A stretch of 64,000 nucleotides of DNA. It comes from an uncultured Clostridium sp. Lineage in GTDB: Bacteria; Bacillota; Clostridia; Clostridiales; Clostridiaceae. Of this stretch, positions 1 through 8,620 are shown in pieces. A program made the position numbers and the translations under genes. Every line of letters starts with the position of its first letter. Position 1 is the first letter of the stretch. The stretch lies in contig UQBY01000007.1 of the NCBI GenBank assembly GCA_900539375.1, forward strand, positions 1 through 64,000, given 5' to 3'. The notes beneath the pieces are model-generated. The model saw nothing but the letters and a program-made list of their open reading frames with translations. It searched no databases and was not told where the DNA came from.

Positions 1-73
1 AATTTTACTAGGAGAATTATATTTTTTGTAGACGTGAAATCTTTGACGCTTACGTATTATTATACTTAACAAT

Positions 74-112
74 TAAAAAAAGCCTACAAGTTAACCTTGT
101 AAGCCTTTAAAA
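74..112 (-). terminator. Rho-independent terminator after the TAXI-GltS gene
   Basis: A stem of about 12 pairs (79-90 with 95-106) including G-U pairs is followed on the minus strand by a run of seven T. It lies just past the stop of the gene ending at 124. Confidence 0.75.
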
Positions 113-123
113 AACAGTATATA

Positions 124-2190
124 TTAAACCATATTAATAAAAAATGTAACTACTAAACTATTAATAAAATCTGCAAACATACTTCCTACAATTGGAACAA
201 GTAAATAAGCTTGAACTGAAGGTGCATACCTTTCTGTTATTGCTTGTATATTAGCCATAGCATTAGGTGTTGCTCCCATACCAAAGCCACAAGTACCTGC
301 TGATAAAACTGCTGCATCATAATTTCGTCCCATAATATTGTATACTATAAAATATGCATACAAAGCCATAAATACTGTTTGAGCAATTAATAAAACAAAT
401 AATGGTAATGCAAGTTCAGCAAGTTGCCATAACTTTAATGTAATCATAGCTATTCCTAAAAACATTGAAAGACATATTCCACCAATATCATTAATTTCCT
501 CCATATGAAGAGAAAACTTTCCTGAGTATTCTCCAATATTTCTCATAATAGCTGCTACTATCATAGCACCAATATATGCTGGGAATGTCATACCTGTTTT
601 AGATAATAATAAAGATACAATTGTTCCAATTCCCATTGCAATAGCTATTTGATAAGAGGCAGAGGCATGCATAGTTACACCTTTAAAAGGACTTTCTTCC
701 TCTTCTTCAATTGTCTCTTCTTCATATACATAATCTTTCATAAGATTATTTTTATCTATAAGCCTTCTTCCAATAGGTCCTCCCATAAGTGAGCCCATAA
801 TAAGACCAAAGGTAGCAGCTGCAGTACATAAAGTAGTTGCTCCTGGAAGTCCTAAATCTTCAAGCACAAGTCCAAAAGCACCTGAAGTACCATGTCCCCC
901 GACCATTGGAATAGAACCAGTACACAATCCAACTAATGGACTTACATCCATAACCTTAGAAATACCTACTGATAAAACATTTTGCATTATAATTAGCACT
1001 ATTATAGAAATTAAAAATATTACTAAATGCTTTCCCCCTTCTTTAAGCACTTTAAGATTTGCTTGAAATCCTACAGAAGTAAAGAAGATAGTCATACATA
1101 TATCTTTAAAGGTTTCATCAAAATTAAATTCTATAATTCCTGTTACATATAATATACAAGATATTATTGAAAATATAAGTCCACCAATTACTGGAGCTGG
1201 TATACAAAAAGTTTCAAGTATCTTTATCTTTTTTCTTAAAAACTTACCTAAATACAATACTCCAATTGCCAATGCAAGTGTCATATACATATTTAAATCT
1301 ACTTTTTTTGCCCCTGTTTTTTCTTCTTTATTAACAGATATACCAAAACTTATTTTTTGTAATTTTTCATTTCTCTTTTTAAGAAGAGTTACAATATCAT
1401 TTTCAATATCTTTAGAAAATTCATCACTTGCAATAAGAACTGCTGTTACTCCAACTGTTTTTATATCTTCTTTTTGTCCTGAATATGTACCAGCTGGAAT
1501 TACACTTTCTGTATATGTAGTATTAGTATCTATTAAGCGTTTTTTTACATTTTCATCTATTGGTAACACTTTAATATCCATTTCTTTTGAAAGGTCAACC
1601 ACTGCTGTATTAGGAATGGAAGCGGTACAGAAAAATGCATCTATTTCTCCATTCTTTAAAGCATTAGCAGACTCTGTATAAGAGTTATAAGAAATTGTTA
1701 CATTAGTTAAAATTCCATATGCTTCTAAAATATCTAAAGCATTTTTTTGAGCTCCACTTTCCTCTTCTCCTACAGAAACCTTCTTTCCTGCAAGGTCTTC
1801 AATACTATTAATTTTAGAATCTCCTCTAACTATAACTTGACAACTCTCTGTATACAAACCAGTAACTACATGAAAACCTGTTAATGGATTATTAGAAAAA
1901 TTCCCCTTTCCATTTACAGCATCTGCAAGAATATCAGATTGAACAAGAGCCATATCAAGATAGCCTTTACTAATTAATCTAAGATTAGCTGTTGACCCTT
2001 GACTTGCAATAATCTCCATACCATAATCTGTTTCATTTGACAAAGCCTCAGATAAATTTACTCCATAGTTATAATAATTTCCACCTGTTCCGCCTGTTCC
2101 CATACGAATAACATCTTCATTATTTTTTCCACACCCTACAAAAAAAAGGGATAAAAATAATAAAAATATGCTTAATATTCTCTTCATCAT
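124..2190 (-). CDS. TAXI solute-binding domain fused to GltS-type Na+/glutamate symporter
   Basis: The 688-residue product starts with a lipoprotein-like signal (hydrophobic stretch ending FFVGCG). Residues about 25-290 resemble TAXI-family TRAP binding proteins: GTGGTGGNYY near the start, then an IASQGSTANL segment and a PNTAV segment. Residues about 300-688 resemble the GltS (ESS) sodium/glutamate carrier: many hydrophobic helices, the GGHGTSGAFG motif and a second GFGMGATPNA motif. TAXI proteins normally serve separate TRAP membrane subunits, so the fusion to a GltS carrier is unusual. The likely role is sodium-coupled uptake of glutamate or a related acid, with a tethered extracellular binding domain; the substrate is inferred. 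The gene stands alone with its own terminator. The start is ATG ATG after GGAGAAAA. A frame-joining error is unlikely because the frame is open throughout. Confidence 0.88.
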   Translation of the reverse strand: MMKRILSIFLLFLSLFFVGCGKNNEDVIRMGTGGTGGNYYNYGVNLSEALSNETDYGMEIIASQGSTANLRLISKGYLDMALVQSDILADAVNGKGNFSNNPLTGFHVVTGLYTESCQVIVRGDSKINSIEDLAGKKVSVGEEESGAQKNALDILEAYGILTNVTISYNSYTESANALKNGEIDAFFCTASIPNTAVVDLSKEMDIKVLPIDENVKKRLIDTNTTYTESVIPAGTYSGQKEDIKTVGVTAVLIASDEFSKDIENDIVTLLKKRNEKLQKISFGISVNKEEKTGAKKVDLNMYMTLALAIGVLYLGKFLRKKIKILETFCIPAPVIGGLIFSIISCILYVTGIIEFNFDETFKDICMTIFFTSVGFQANLKVLKEGGKHLVIFLISIIVLIIMQNVLSVGISKVMDVSPLVGLCTGSIPMVGGHGTSGAFGLVLEDLGLPGATTLCTAAATFGLIMGSLMGGPIGRRLIDKNNLMKDYVYEEETIEEEEESPFKGVTMHASASYQIAIAMGIGTIVSLLLSKTGMTFPAYIGAMIVAAIMRNIGEYSGKFSLHMEEINDIGGICLSMFLGIAMITLKLWQLAELALPLFVLLIAQTVFMALYAYFIVYNIMGRNYDAAVLSAGTCGFGMGATPNAMANIQAITERYAPSVQAYLLVPIVGSMFADFINSLVVTFFINMV

Positions 2191-2307
2191 TTTTTCTCCA
2201 TTTCTATAGTTTATATTTTTTAAACATTATATTTATTCCCAATTTTAAACTCACTTATAAATATATCATAATATAATCATTTTTCAAAACACAAAAATAT
2301 TTATTAT

Positions 2308-2352
2308 AAAAAAGGATATTCATAACTATATTTTAATTATGAATATCCTTCT
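2308..2352 (-). terminator. Rho-independent terminator of the speD-like operon
   Basis: A perfect 14-bp inverted repeat (2312-2325 and 2337-2350) is followed on the minus strand by TTTTTTAT. It ends the operon whose last gene stops at 2380. Confidence 0.85.
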
Positions 2353-2379
2353 TTCACTTAATTTTTTAATTCCAATAGA

Positions 2380-3882
2380 TTACCTCCAATTCTTAACTGC
2401 ATCTGAATAATATTGAATAAGAACTGGTTTGGAAAGGGAATTAATTTCAACATTACTACTTAAAAGTTCATCCTTTCCAAAATCAAATAAAGAATTAACA
2501 TTATCATTGTTTAAAAACTTAGTATCTACATCTATCTTAAAATCTGAATTTAACTCCTTCATAGATGCCATATTAAAGCCCCAATTACCAAAAGCAGGCA
2601 CTTCAACATGATAAGGCTTTACATAAAACCCTTCACTTTCTAAAGTTTTATTTATACACCAAAATGCTTTAGGAGCAAAATAGGGACTTGTAGATTGAAC
2701 TGTCATTATGCCATCTGCTGTTAATGCACTTTTACATAACCTATAAAAAACATTTGAATAAAGCTTATTAAGAGAATCATTATTAGGGTCTGGTAAATCC
2801 ACAATAATTACATCAAACTTTTTATTATTCTTTTCTAAAAATTTATATGCATCATTATTAATTATAGTTAATCTGCTAGACTTAAGAGAACCCTCATTTA
2901 AAGCTGTAATTTGTGGATTTTCACTACAAAGGTCTGTCATTTCTTTATCTAAATCCACTAAGGTAATATTAGTATTAGGATACTTTAATAATTCTCTTAC
3001 AGCAAGACCATCTCCACCACCTAATATTAAAACATTATCTCTACATTTAGCCTTTGCCATTGGTATATGAATTAAAGCTTCATGATATCTATATTCATCT
3101 AAAGAACAAAACTGTACATTTCCATCAATATACAGTCTTAAATCATCCTTATGCTTAGTCATTACTATGTGTTGATACTTAGTATGTTTAGATAATATTA
3201 TTTTATCCCTATAAAGTCCTCCTTCAATATAATTTGATATATTTTCAGAAAAAATCATACCAAATGCCATTATAGAAAGAAGTACTATTGCAAGAGGCTT
3301 AAAAATATTAATATAATTTATATGTTTTGAATACTTAAAAATAATAATTATTGCCATAGATATATTTAATGAACCAACTAAAAATGCTGTGGCAAAATAT
3401 CCAAGATGTGGTAAAAGTAAAAGTGGAAATGCAATTGAACCAATTAATCCACCTAAATAATCAAAACTAAATATTGAAGATAGAGTTATTCTTAAATTGC
3501 TAGAATCCTCTTCTACTATTCTAGTAAGTATAGGTATTTCAGCACCTACAAAGGTACCTATAATTATTATTTCAATATACATAATAATTTGATATGTTTC
3601 TAAATAAAGGTTAGCTAAAAATAATGTAAGAGAGCTAATTCCACCAATAACACCAATTCCTAACTCTATTATTACAAACCACTTAAACAAATCTTTTTTA
3701 ATATATTTTGAAATAAATGAACCTAGTCCCATTGCAGACATATATAAACCAATTGTAATAGAATATTGCAAAGTACTGTCCCCTATTAAATAAGAACTTA
3801 CAGCACTTATAATTAATTCATAACATATAGAACAACCAGAAATAATTAAAGTTGTAAAAAGTAATAATTTATAATTTTTCAT
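2380..3882 (-). CDS. Membrane-anchored spermidine-synthase-like protein
   Basis: The product has 500 residues. Residues about 5-215 form several hydrophobic helices, and about 225-470 form a spermidine synthase-like aminopropyltransferase fold. Visible motifs are LYIDGNVQFCSLDEYRYHEAL, then LILGGGDGLAVREL for the nucleotide binding loop, LVDLDKEM, and IIVDLPDPN in place of the common DSSDP. The family usually moves an aminopropyl group from decarboxylated AdoMet to an amine, but the membrane-fused members have no settled substrate that I know of. It is the last gene of the operon with SpeD-like, DUF4178 and DUF350 genes; its ATG shares a base with the DUF350 stop (TAATG), which suggests coupled translation. 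A polyamine or aminopropyl modification at the membrane is inferred. Confidence 0.85.
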   Translation of the reverse strand: MKNYKLLLFTTLIISGCSICYELIISAVSSYLIGDSTLQYSITIGLYMSAMGLGSFISKYIKKDLFKWFVIIELGIGVIGGISSLTLFLANLYLETYQIIMYIEIIIIGTFVGAEIPILTRIVEEDSSNLRITLSSIFSFDYLGGLIGSIAFPLLLLPHLGYFATAFLVGSLNISMAIIIIFKYSKHINYINIFKPLAIVLLSIMAFGMIFSENISNYIEGGLYRDKIILSKHTKYQHIVMTKHKDDLRLYIDGNVQFCSLDEYRYHEALIHIPMAKAKCRDNVLILGGGDGLAVRELLKYPNTNITLVDLDKEMTDLCSENPQITALNEGSLKSSRLTIINNDAYKFLEKNNKKFDVIIVDLPDPNNDSLNKLYSNVFYRLCKSALTADGIMTVQSTSPYFAPKAFWCINKTLESEGFYVKPYHVEVPAFGNWGFNMASMKELNSDFKIDVDTKFLNNDNVNSLFDFGKDELLSSNVEINSLSKPVLIQYYSDAVKNWR

Positions 3883-4313
3883 TAATATACAACCCCACTA
3901 ATAACTATAGCAATACCAACAAACATTCCAAATACCAATATACCAGCTGCTACATTTCCATTTCCTATTTCTTCATTTAAATTATACTTTTTGTGAAATA
4001 GATTAAGTAAAATGTATCCAAGAATAAAAAATGCTATTCCTATAATAAAATATAATGTACTACTTGAAAGACCAGCTAATAAACTAGCTTCAACTTCTTC
4101 AGTGCTTGGTGACATAATAGCTGAACGAAGAATTATTCCTATTCCTATAAAAGAACCTGCACTAAGCCAACCAACTGCTTGATTTCCCTTTTTTATTTCA
4201 GTAGGGAAATGACAAGGGATAATAAGGTCTATTAAAAAGTTGCCTAAGACCATAAGTATAATTCCAAGAGCTGAATATATTCCTATATTCATAATATCAG
4301 TTAATAAATCCAT
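3882..4313 (-). CDS. DUF350 membrane protein
   Basis: This 143-residue protein has four hydrophobic helices arranged as two similar halves, each with a conserved small-residue turn (GWLSAGSFIGIGIILRSAI and GNVAAGILVFGMFVGIAIV). That fits the DUF350 (YjfL-type) family. The function is unknown; family members commonly sit next to polyamine-type genes, as here. It lies 21 bases downstream of the DUF4178 gene and overlaps the start of the synthase-like gene by one base, so all are probably on one transcript. Confidence 0.82.
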   Translation of the reverse strand: MDLLTDIMNIGIYSALGIILMVLGNFLIDLIIPCHFPTEIKKGNQAVGWLSAGSFIGIGIILRSAIMSPSTEEVEASLLAGLSSSTLYFIIGIAFFILGYILLNLFHKKYNLNEEIGNGNVAAGILVFGMFVGIAIVISGVVY

Positions 4314-4334
4314 AAAAAATCCTCCAATTTTAAA

Positions 4335-5402
4335 TTATTTTCCACTACTTACTCCTCCACCAGATGAGCTTCTTGATTTAACAGAATACTGTCTAATACT
4401 AGAAGAATAAGAATTATAGGTATCATTTCCATCATATGCTACAGCTGTATCATCAAAGGATGAATAGGAGCTTGTCCCACCATAATCTTTTTTATCTGTT
4501 TCGAAAGCCTTTGTATAATAATATCGTCTATAATAACGATTAGTATAATTTGACGCACGATAGGGTGTATTATCACTTAAGTAAGTATACTTTCTCTTTG
4601 AAATTTGTACTAACACCTCTTGGTCTTCTGAAGTGTATACAAGGCAATATTCTTTTTTAGTTAATATAGCAATACTTGTATCACCATCTTCAGTATTTTG
4701 TTGAACTGATTCAGTTTTTCCATCAATACCACTAATAATATTTTTAGCTGTTAAATCTAAAGAAAGTAATGACTTATACACATCAGCCTTTTGGTCTTTA
4801 CTTCCCGTAATAGAAGTAACATAACTAAAGGATGAATCATTCTTTAAATGCTTAGCTATTGTTTGAGAAGAAAAGATTAAGTTTACAAAAAACATAATTA
4901 CTCCTAAAATTGCAAATACAGAAATAAATCTTATTATAGGATTAAAAGTCTTATTATACCTATTTAAACTTGATTTATTACTATATCCATTAACCCTTTG
5001 TATTTCATAAGAATCTAGGTAATATCCTTTTGAAGTTTCTCTACCATCAGACCATTCTTCTATGGAAATAATATTTTCTTCAGAACTATCCTCATATTCA
5101 TAAAATTTTGCTGTTTCACCATAATCAACATCAACATTTCCCCAAGAATTTACAACTTCAAGTGTACCTTCATCAACTAAATGATAATTAGATATTGATA
5201 TGTTATTTCTTACCACCATTGAAATAGAATATTCATTATAAGTTTCATCAACACTTAACCATTTTTCAAGATTAGTTTTTCTTGAAATAATTTTATATTC
5301 ATGCCAATAACAATTATCAGATTTATTAACATATAGAATTTTTCCTTTTATGTCATAAACCTCATTATTAATAGAAATTAACTCCCCCACATTAAATTCC
5401 AA
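4335..5402 (-). CDS. DUF4178 protein with one membrane helix and Ser/Tyr-rich tail
   Basis: The product has 355 residues. The N-terminal part, about 1-145, resembles DUF4178: it opens with FNVGELISINNEVYDIKG and includes YNEYSISMVV and GETAKFYEYE. One hydrophobic helix follows at about 157-178. The rest is a second domain and then a low-complexity tail rich in Tyr, Ser and Gly that ends SSSGGGVSSGK. The molecular function is unknown. It starts 3 bases downstream of the SpeD-like stop, so it is cotranscribed with it. The pairing of DUF4178 with DUF350, SpeD and a SpeE-like membrane protein recurs in other bacteria to my knowledge. Confidence 0.8.
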   Translation of the reverse strand: MEFNVGELISINNEVYDIKGKILYVNKSDNCYWHEYKIISRKTNLEKWLSVDETYNEYSISMVVRNNISISNYHLVDEGTLEVVNSWGNVDVDYGETAKFYEYEDSSEENIISIEEWSDGRETSKGYYLDSYEIQRVNGYSNKSSLNRYNKTFNPIIRFISVFAILGVIMFFVNLIFSSQTIAKHLKNDSSFSYVTSITGSKDQKADVYKSLLSLDLTAKNIISGIDGKTESVQQNTEDGDTSIAILTKKEYCLVYTSEDQEVLVQISKRKYTYLSDNTPYRASNYTNRYYRRYYYTKAFETDKKDYGGTSSYSSFDDTAVAYDGNDTYNSYSSSIRQYSVKSRSSSGGGVSSGK

Positions 5403-5405
5403 AAT

Positions 5406-5750
5406 TTACACTCCCCCTTTTATATTTCTTTGAAACTTGCTTGTTACAACCTTTTTTGCTAAAAAAGCCTCCTTTAACATAGAAACTATTTTGTTTGGTA
5501 TTTCTTCATTACATGAAAAAACATCTATAGCTACATAACCATATTCTGGCCAAGTGTGAATAGAAAAATGAGAGGTTGTAATAACTGCAATATAAGTAAT
5601 TCCAATTGGTTCAAATTTATGAAAACATTCCTCAACAATTTCAGCCCCAATAAATGATATAGTATTTTTGCTGATTTTTTTAATTTGTTCCAAATCATTA
5701 ATTATTTCTTTATCACAACCATATAAATCTACAAATAATTGACTCCCCAT
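5406..5750 (-). CDS. SpeD-like pyruvoyl-dependent decarboxylase
   Basis: At 114 residues this matches the short bacterial S-adenosylmethionine decarboxylase proenzymes. The hallmark block is SHFSIHTWPEYGYVAIDVFS followed by Cys80. Ser60 would be the residue that becomes the pyruvoyl group after self-cleavage; His65 and Cys80 match the known processing and catalytic His and Cys. The residue before the Ser is Thr59, whereas AdoMet decarboxylases normally have Glu there. Relatives of SpeD with other amino acid substrates are known, so the substrate here is open. It is the first gene of the operon. The ATG follows AAAGGGTTTT. I leave the symbol empty because AdoMet specificity is not secure. Confidence 0.82.
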   Translation of the reverse strand: MGSQLFVDLYGCDKEIINDLEQIKKISKNTISFIGAEIVEECFHKFEPIGITYIAVITTSHFSIHTWPEYGYVAIDVFSCNEEIPNKIVSMLKEAFLAKKVVTSKFQRNIKGGV

Positions 5751-5766
5751 AAAACCCTTTCTTTCT

Positions 5767-5815
5767 AACTTTTATTGTTAACTTTTATTTTAAATTAACT
5801 TTTATTATTGTGCAA
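5767..5815 (-). promoter_or_regulatory. Promoter of the speD-like operon with three direct repeats
   Basis: On the minus strand TTGCAC (5810-5815) and TAAAAT (5787-5792) are 17 bases apart. The plus-strand sequence AACTTTTATT occurs three times, at 5767-5776, 5780-5789 and 5797-5806, over and downstream of the -10 box. The repeats could bind a regulator or be chance in AT-rich DNA. Confidence 0.5.
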
Positions 5816-6205
5816 TATAATTGTAAAAAAATCACTATTAATACGCTTCCTTATACAATTCCTTTAAGAGTTGTATATTTTGCTATAAGTTACATACTTA
5901 TATGTATTGGCATAGCACTATCAAATCGTTGTAAACTACCTATTATTCCAACAGACTTATTTCCAAGAGAAGTAGCTAATATAACAAAAGTAGGTTATCC
6001 AAAAATTAAAGTTGGATTTGACATAACTTGCCTTACTGTAACTGCAATATTAACATTTTTCTTTTTAGGTCACCTTGATGGAATTGGAATAGGAACTATT
6101 CTTGCAGCCTTCACCATGGGAAAAGTAGTAGGTATAATAGGTGATAAACTAGATTGCCATTTTAACTTTCAAACCTTTAAAACTCTAAAAAGTATTGTTT
6201 TATAA
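5810..6205 (+). pseudogene. Truncated YczE/YyaS-type membrane protein remnant
   Basis: The open frame encodes about 131 residues that match the C-terminal part of the YczE/YyaS/YitT-like membrane proteins (COG2364 type): RVVYFAISYILICIGIALS, LPIIPTDLFPRE and a final GTILAAFTMGKVVGIIGDKLD. Full-length members are about 200-220 residues, so the N-terminal helices are missing. The only start in range is a GTG without a ribosome-binding site, and that GTG is the -35 box of the opposite promoter. I therefore call it a 5'-truncated remnant. A shorter translated protein cannot be excluded. Confidence 0.65.
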
Positions 6206-6230
6206 AAGTATAATAAGATTTTACTTTACA

Positions 6231-6280
6231 CAACTAAATTTAAAATTATAATTTAGATATAATTTTAAATTTAGTTGTTT
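6231..6280. terminator. Bidirectional terminator between convergent genes
   Basis: A perfect 20-bp inverted repeat (6231-6250 with 6258-6277) is followed by TTTTTAT on the plus strand. It separates the plus-strand remnant from the minus-strand nuclease-helicase gene. Confidence 0.85.
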
Positions 6281-8194
6281 TTATATAAATATTGGTACTT
6301 GAATATCTTTACTTTGTATATTTTCTATAATTTTAGTTATTTTTTCTTTTAAATATTTACTTAAACTTTCATCACAACAATATATATAACAACCTTTCAT
6401 TCCTCTTGTCATTAATGTCTTATATGTATTTTTAATTATTTCATCTGCTAATTTTAAAGCTTTTTCAGGTTGTTTTTTATATAATTTTTTTATTCCTTTT
6501 AAACTAGTATCTGTCTTAGCTCTTTTTGTAAAATCTGTTATTATCTTTCCGTTTTCATATCTTAAATCATTTCCAATTATTAGTCCTACATAATCAAATT
6601 CTAATCCTTGAGATGTATGTATACATCCTACCTGATCTATAGAATTTTCATCTATTGCCCAAGTATAAGTTGATTTAAAATTCCACTGCATTTTAAAATT
6701 TCCTATTTCTATATCATTTATTGATAAATCATTTTTGCTTTTCCAATCCCAACAATAACCTGCCAACATTCTTGATTTGTTATTTATTTTATTCTTTTCT
6801 TTTATTAATTCAAATACTTCATTAGGAGAATCTTTAATTTCTATATCATAATCAAATTCAAACCCATCAAAGCATTTAACTTTCTCCATATCCAATACAT
6901 TATCTATCCAATCTAAATAACCATTTGAACCATTACATCTAAATTGTGATGTTAATTTCAATTGTTTAACCTTTGCGTCATAAAATTTTGCATATTTCTT
7001 AATTTCACTAATACTTCCTATATCTTTGATAGTAACTCTCTGTTTTTCATCAATAAAAAATACAGAAACCTTTGATGCATTTATTATCTCTTTTATTTGG
7101 TTTTCGCCTTGATTTTCAAACATACCTGACTTCTCTTTAAGCCTGTGAGCTTCATCAACTAATACTACATCTATCTCATTCTCTTTGATTTCTACAAAAC
7201 TTCCTGAACCTTTAAATAGGTTTTTAATATATTTGTTAGTATATTTACCTTTTAACTTTTTTTCATATACTTGTCTAGGAGCTGAATTCTTAGTTGCATA
7301 ATATGTTATTAAACCTTCATTTAACAACTTTACTAACAAATTTATTGCTAATACTGTTTTTCCTGTTCCTGGTCCTCCTTCTATTATATATACTACTTTT
7401 TGACCAGATAACATTGCTTTTTTTGAATTTCTTTTTATATCTTCAAAAATTACTTTTTGTTCATCTATCATTTTAAATTCTTCATTTCCATCTAACATTA
7501 ATGCAATTGCATCTTGTAATGATTTTGAAGGTCTAATTTTTCCATTTTCTATTTCATAAAGTATTTTTCTATTATCTCCTTTTGATACAAATTTCAAAAT
7601 AAAATTTCTTAATCTAATTGCCTCACCCTTTCTATATACAGGAGCCTTAGACAAATATTTATTATATCTCCTATCTAAAATTGGATCTATTTTTTCATCT
7701 AACTTTATATAGTTATGTAAATAAGCACATGGATGTAACATTATATTTCCTTCTTGAACATTTTCATTATAATCTTCAATTAAAGAAGAATATGTCCATG
7801 CTTGATATGATGGATGCACAGTTTTTCTGTTTCCACCATTAATAAATGTTTTTACTAAAGCCTCTTCTTCATCTACGACTTCAATTTTTTCCCACTGTTT
7901 AAGCTCTATTATTACTACATTTGCTTTATTATTTTCATCTAATCCAGATATAATAAAATCTATTCTCTTTGATGTTGAAGGAATTCTATACTCAATAGCA
8001 ATTGTACAACTATCATCAATATCTTGTACATTTAATACTTTATAAATGTATTGCATAGAATTATCCCATGATTTAAATTCTCTATAATTTGATTTTCCTA
8101 TCTTTTCTCTATAAAAAGCATCTATTGAACAAGCTATTGAATCATTTTCTACCTGAATCATAAATTCCTTCTTAGTTGCACTATAAACTATCAT
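6281..8194 (-). CDS. Nuclease-helicase of the DUF2075 (COG3410) type
   Basis: The product has 637 residues. The N-terminal part carries a PD-(D/E)xK-like nuclease pattern, with Asp79 in KRIDFII and Glu97-Leu-Lys99 in VVIIELKQW. The central part is a P-loop helicase domain: GGPGTGKT Walker A near residue 275, VVLVDEAHRL Walker B, a TSQFRCNGS block, and IHTSQGLEFDYVGLI near the C-terminus. The opening MIVYSATKKEF is typical of the family, so the length is complete. Such proteins are often found in variable and defence-rich loci, but the function is not established. It stands alone next to the tmRNA gene, between two terminators. A role in phage or foreign-DNA resistance is inferred from context only. 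Confidence 0.82.
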   Translation of the reverse strand: MIVYSATKKEFMIQVENDSIACSIDAFYREKIGKSNYREFKSWDNSMQYIYKVLNVQDIDDSCTIAIEYRIPSTSKRIDFIISGLDENNKANVVIIELKQWEKIEVVDEEEALVKTFINGGNRKTVHPSYQAWTYSSLIEDYNENVQEGNIMLHPCAYLHNYIKLDEKIDPILDRRYNKYLSKAPVYRKGEAIRLRNFILKFVSKGDNRKILYEIENGKIRPSKSLQDAIALMLDGNEEFKMIDEQKVIFEDIKRNSKKAMLSGQKVVYIIEGGPGTGKTVLAINLLVKLLNEGLITYYATKNSAPRQVYEKKLKGKYTNKYIKNLFKGSGSFVEIKENEIDVVLVDEAHRLKEKSGMFENQGENQIKEIINASKVSVFFIDEKQRVTIKDIGSISEIKKYAKFYDAKVKQLKLTSQFRCNGSNGYLDWIDNVLDMEKVKCFDGFEFDYDIEIKDSPNEVFELIKEKNKINNKSRMLAGYCWDWKSKNDLSINDIEIGNFKMQWNFKSTYTWAIDENSIDQVGCIHTSQGLEFDYVGLIIGNDLRYENGKIITDFTKRAKTDTSLKGIKKLYKKQPEKALKLADEIIKNTYKTLMTRGMKGCYIYCCDESLSKYLKEKITKIIENIQSKDIQVPIFI

Positions 8195-8300
8195 TCTCTC
8201 ACCTTAAATTTAGACTATTTGTTAATATAATTTTTCCTGTATTCCTAAATTATACTACATTTTTACTATATATAACTACACTATATTTTTTAGCTTAAAT

Positions 8301-8344
8301 AAAAAAGCCTTAACAATACATTTTTGTATTATCAAGACTTTTAT
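8301..8344 (-). terminator. Strong hairpin with T tract, no obvious gene before it
   Basis: Read on the minus strand, an 18-bp stem including G-U pairs with an AAAA loop is followed by TTTTTTATTT. It lies about 210 bases beyond the tmRNA terminator, with no visible ORF between them. It could end read-through from tmRNA or an unannotated small RNA. Confidence 0.65.
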
Positions 8345-8554
8345 AATAACATCTTATATATATTACTTTTTCATATGTTAAATTTGTCTACTTTTAAATG
8401 TTTACTATCACTAAAATTAATAGTTTTTTATTATCTAGGGCAAATTCTATCTTGGTATTAATTTTTCATAATATTTGAAATATAAATTTACATAGCTTTT
8501 TACTACCACTATATCTGCTTAGTATAACATTATTTTTCTTAATAAATATATTTA

Positions 8555-8602
8555 TATAAAAAGCCATAATAAAAATTTAAATAAACTTCTATTATGGCTT
8601 GC
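8555..8602 (-). terminator. Rho-independent terminator of tmRNA
   Basis: An 11-bp inverted repeat (8561-8571 with 8590-8600) starts four bases after the mature tmRNA 3' end and is followed on the minus strand by TTTTTATA. Confidence 0.85.
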
Positions 8603-8620
8603 ATGGTGGAGGCGAGGGGT

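Larger units (their letters stand above)
8195..8603. other. Gene-free stretch between helicase gene and tmRNA
   Basis: No convincing reading frame is present. The stretch holds the tmRNA terminator, a second strong terminator-like hairpin at 8301-8344 and, on the minus strand, a TATAAT box in GTAGTATAATTTAG close to the helicase start. No repeat of the tmRNA 3' end that would mark an integrated element was found. Confidence 0.5.

Noticed and set aside
5810..6205. Intact GTG-started gene
   Set aside because: No ribosome-binding site, the GTG is the -35 box of the opposing promoter, and about 80 N-terminal residues of the family are missing.
8195..8603. Attachment-site duplicate of the tmRNA 3' end
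   Set aside because: No second copy of the GGCGAGGGG segment was seen in this stretch or elsewhere by eye.
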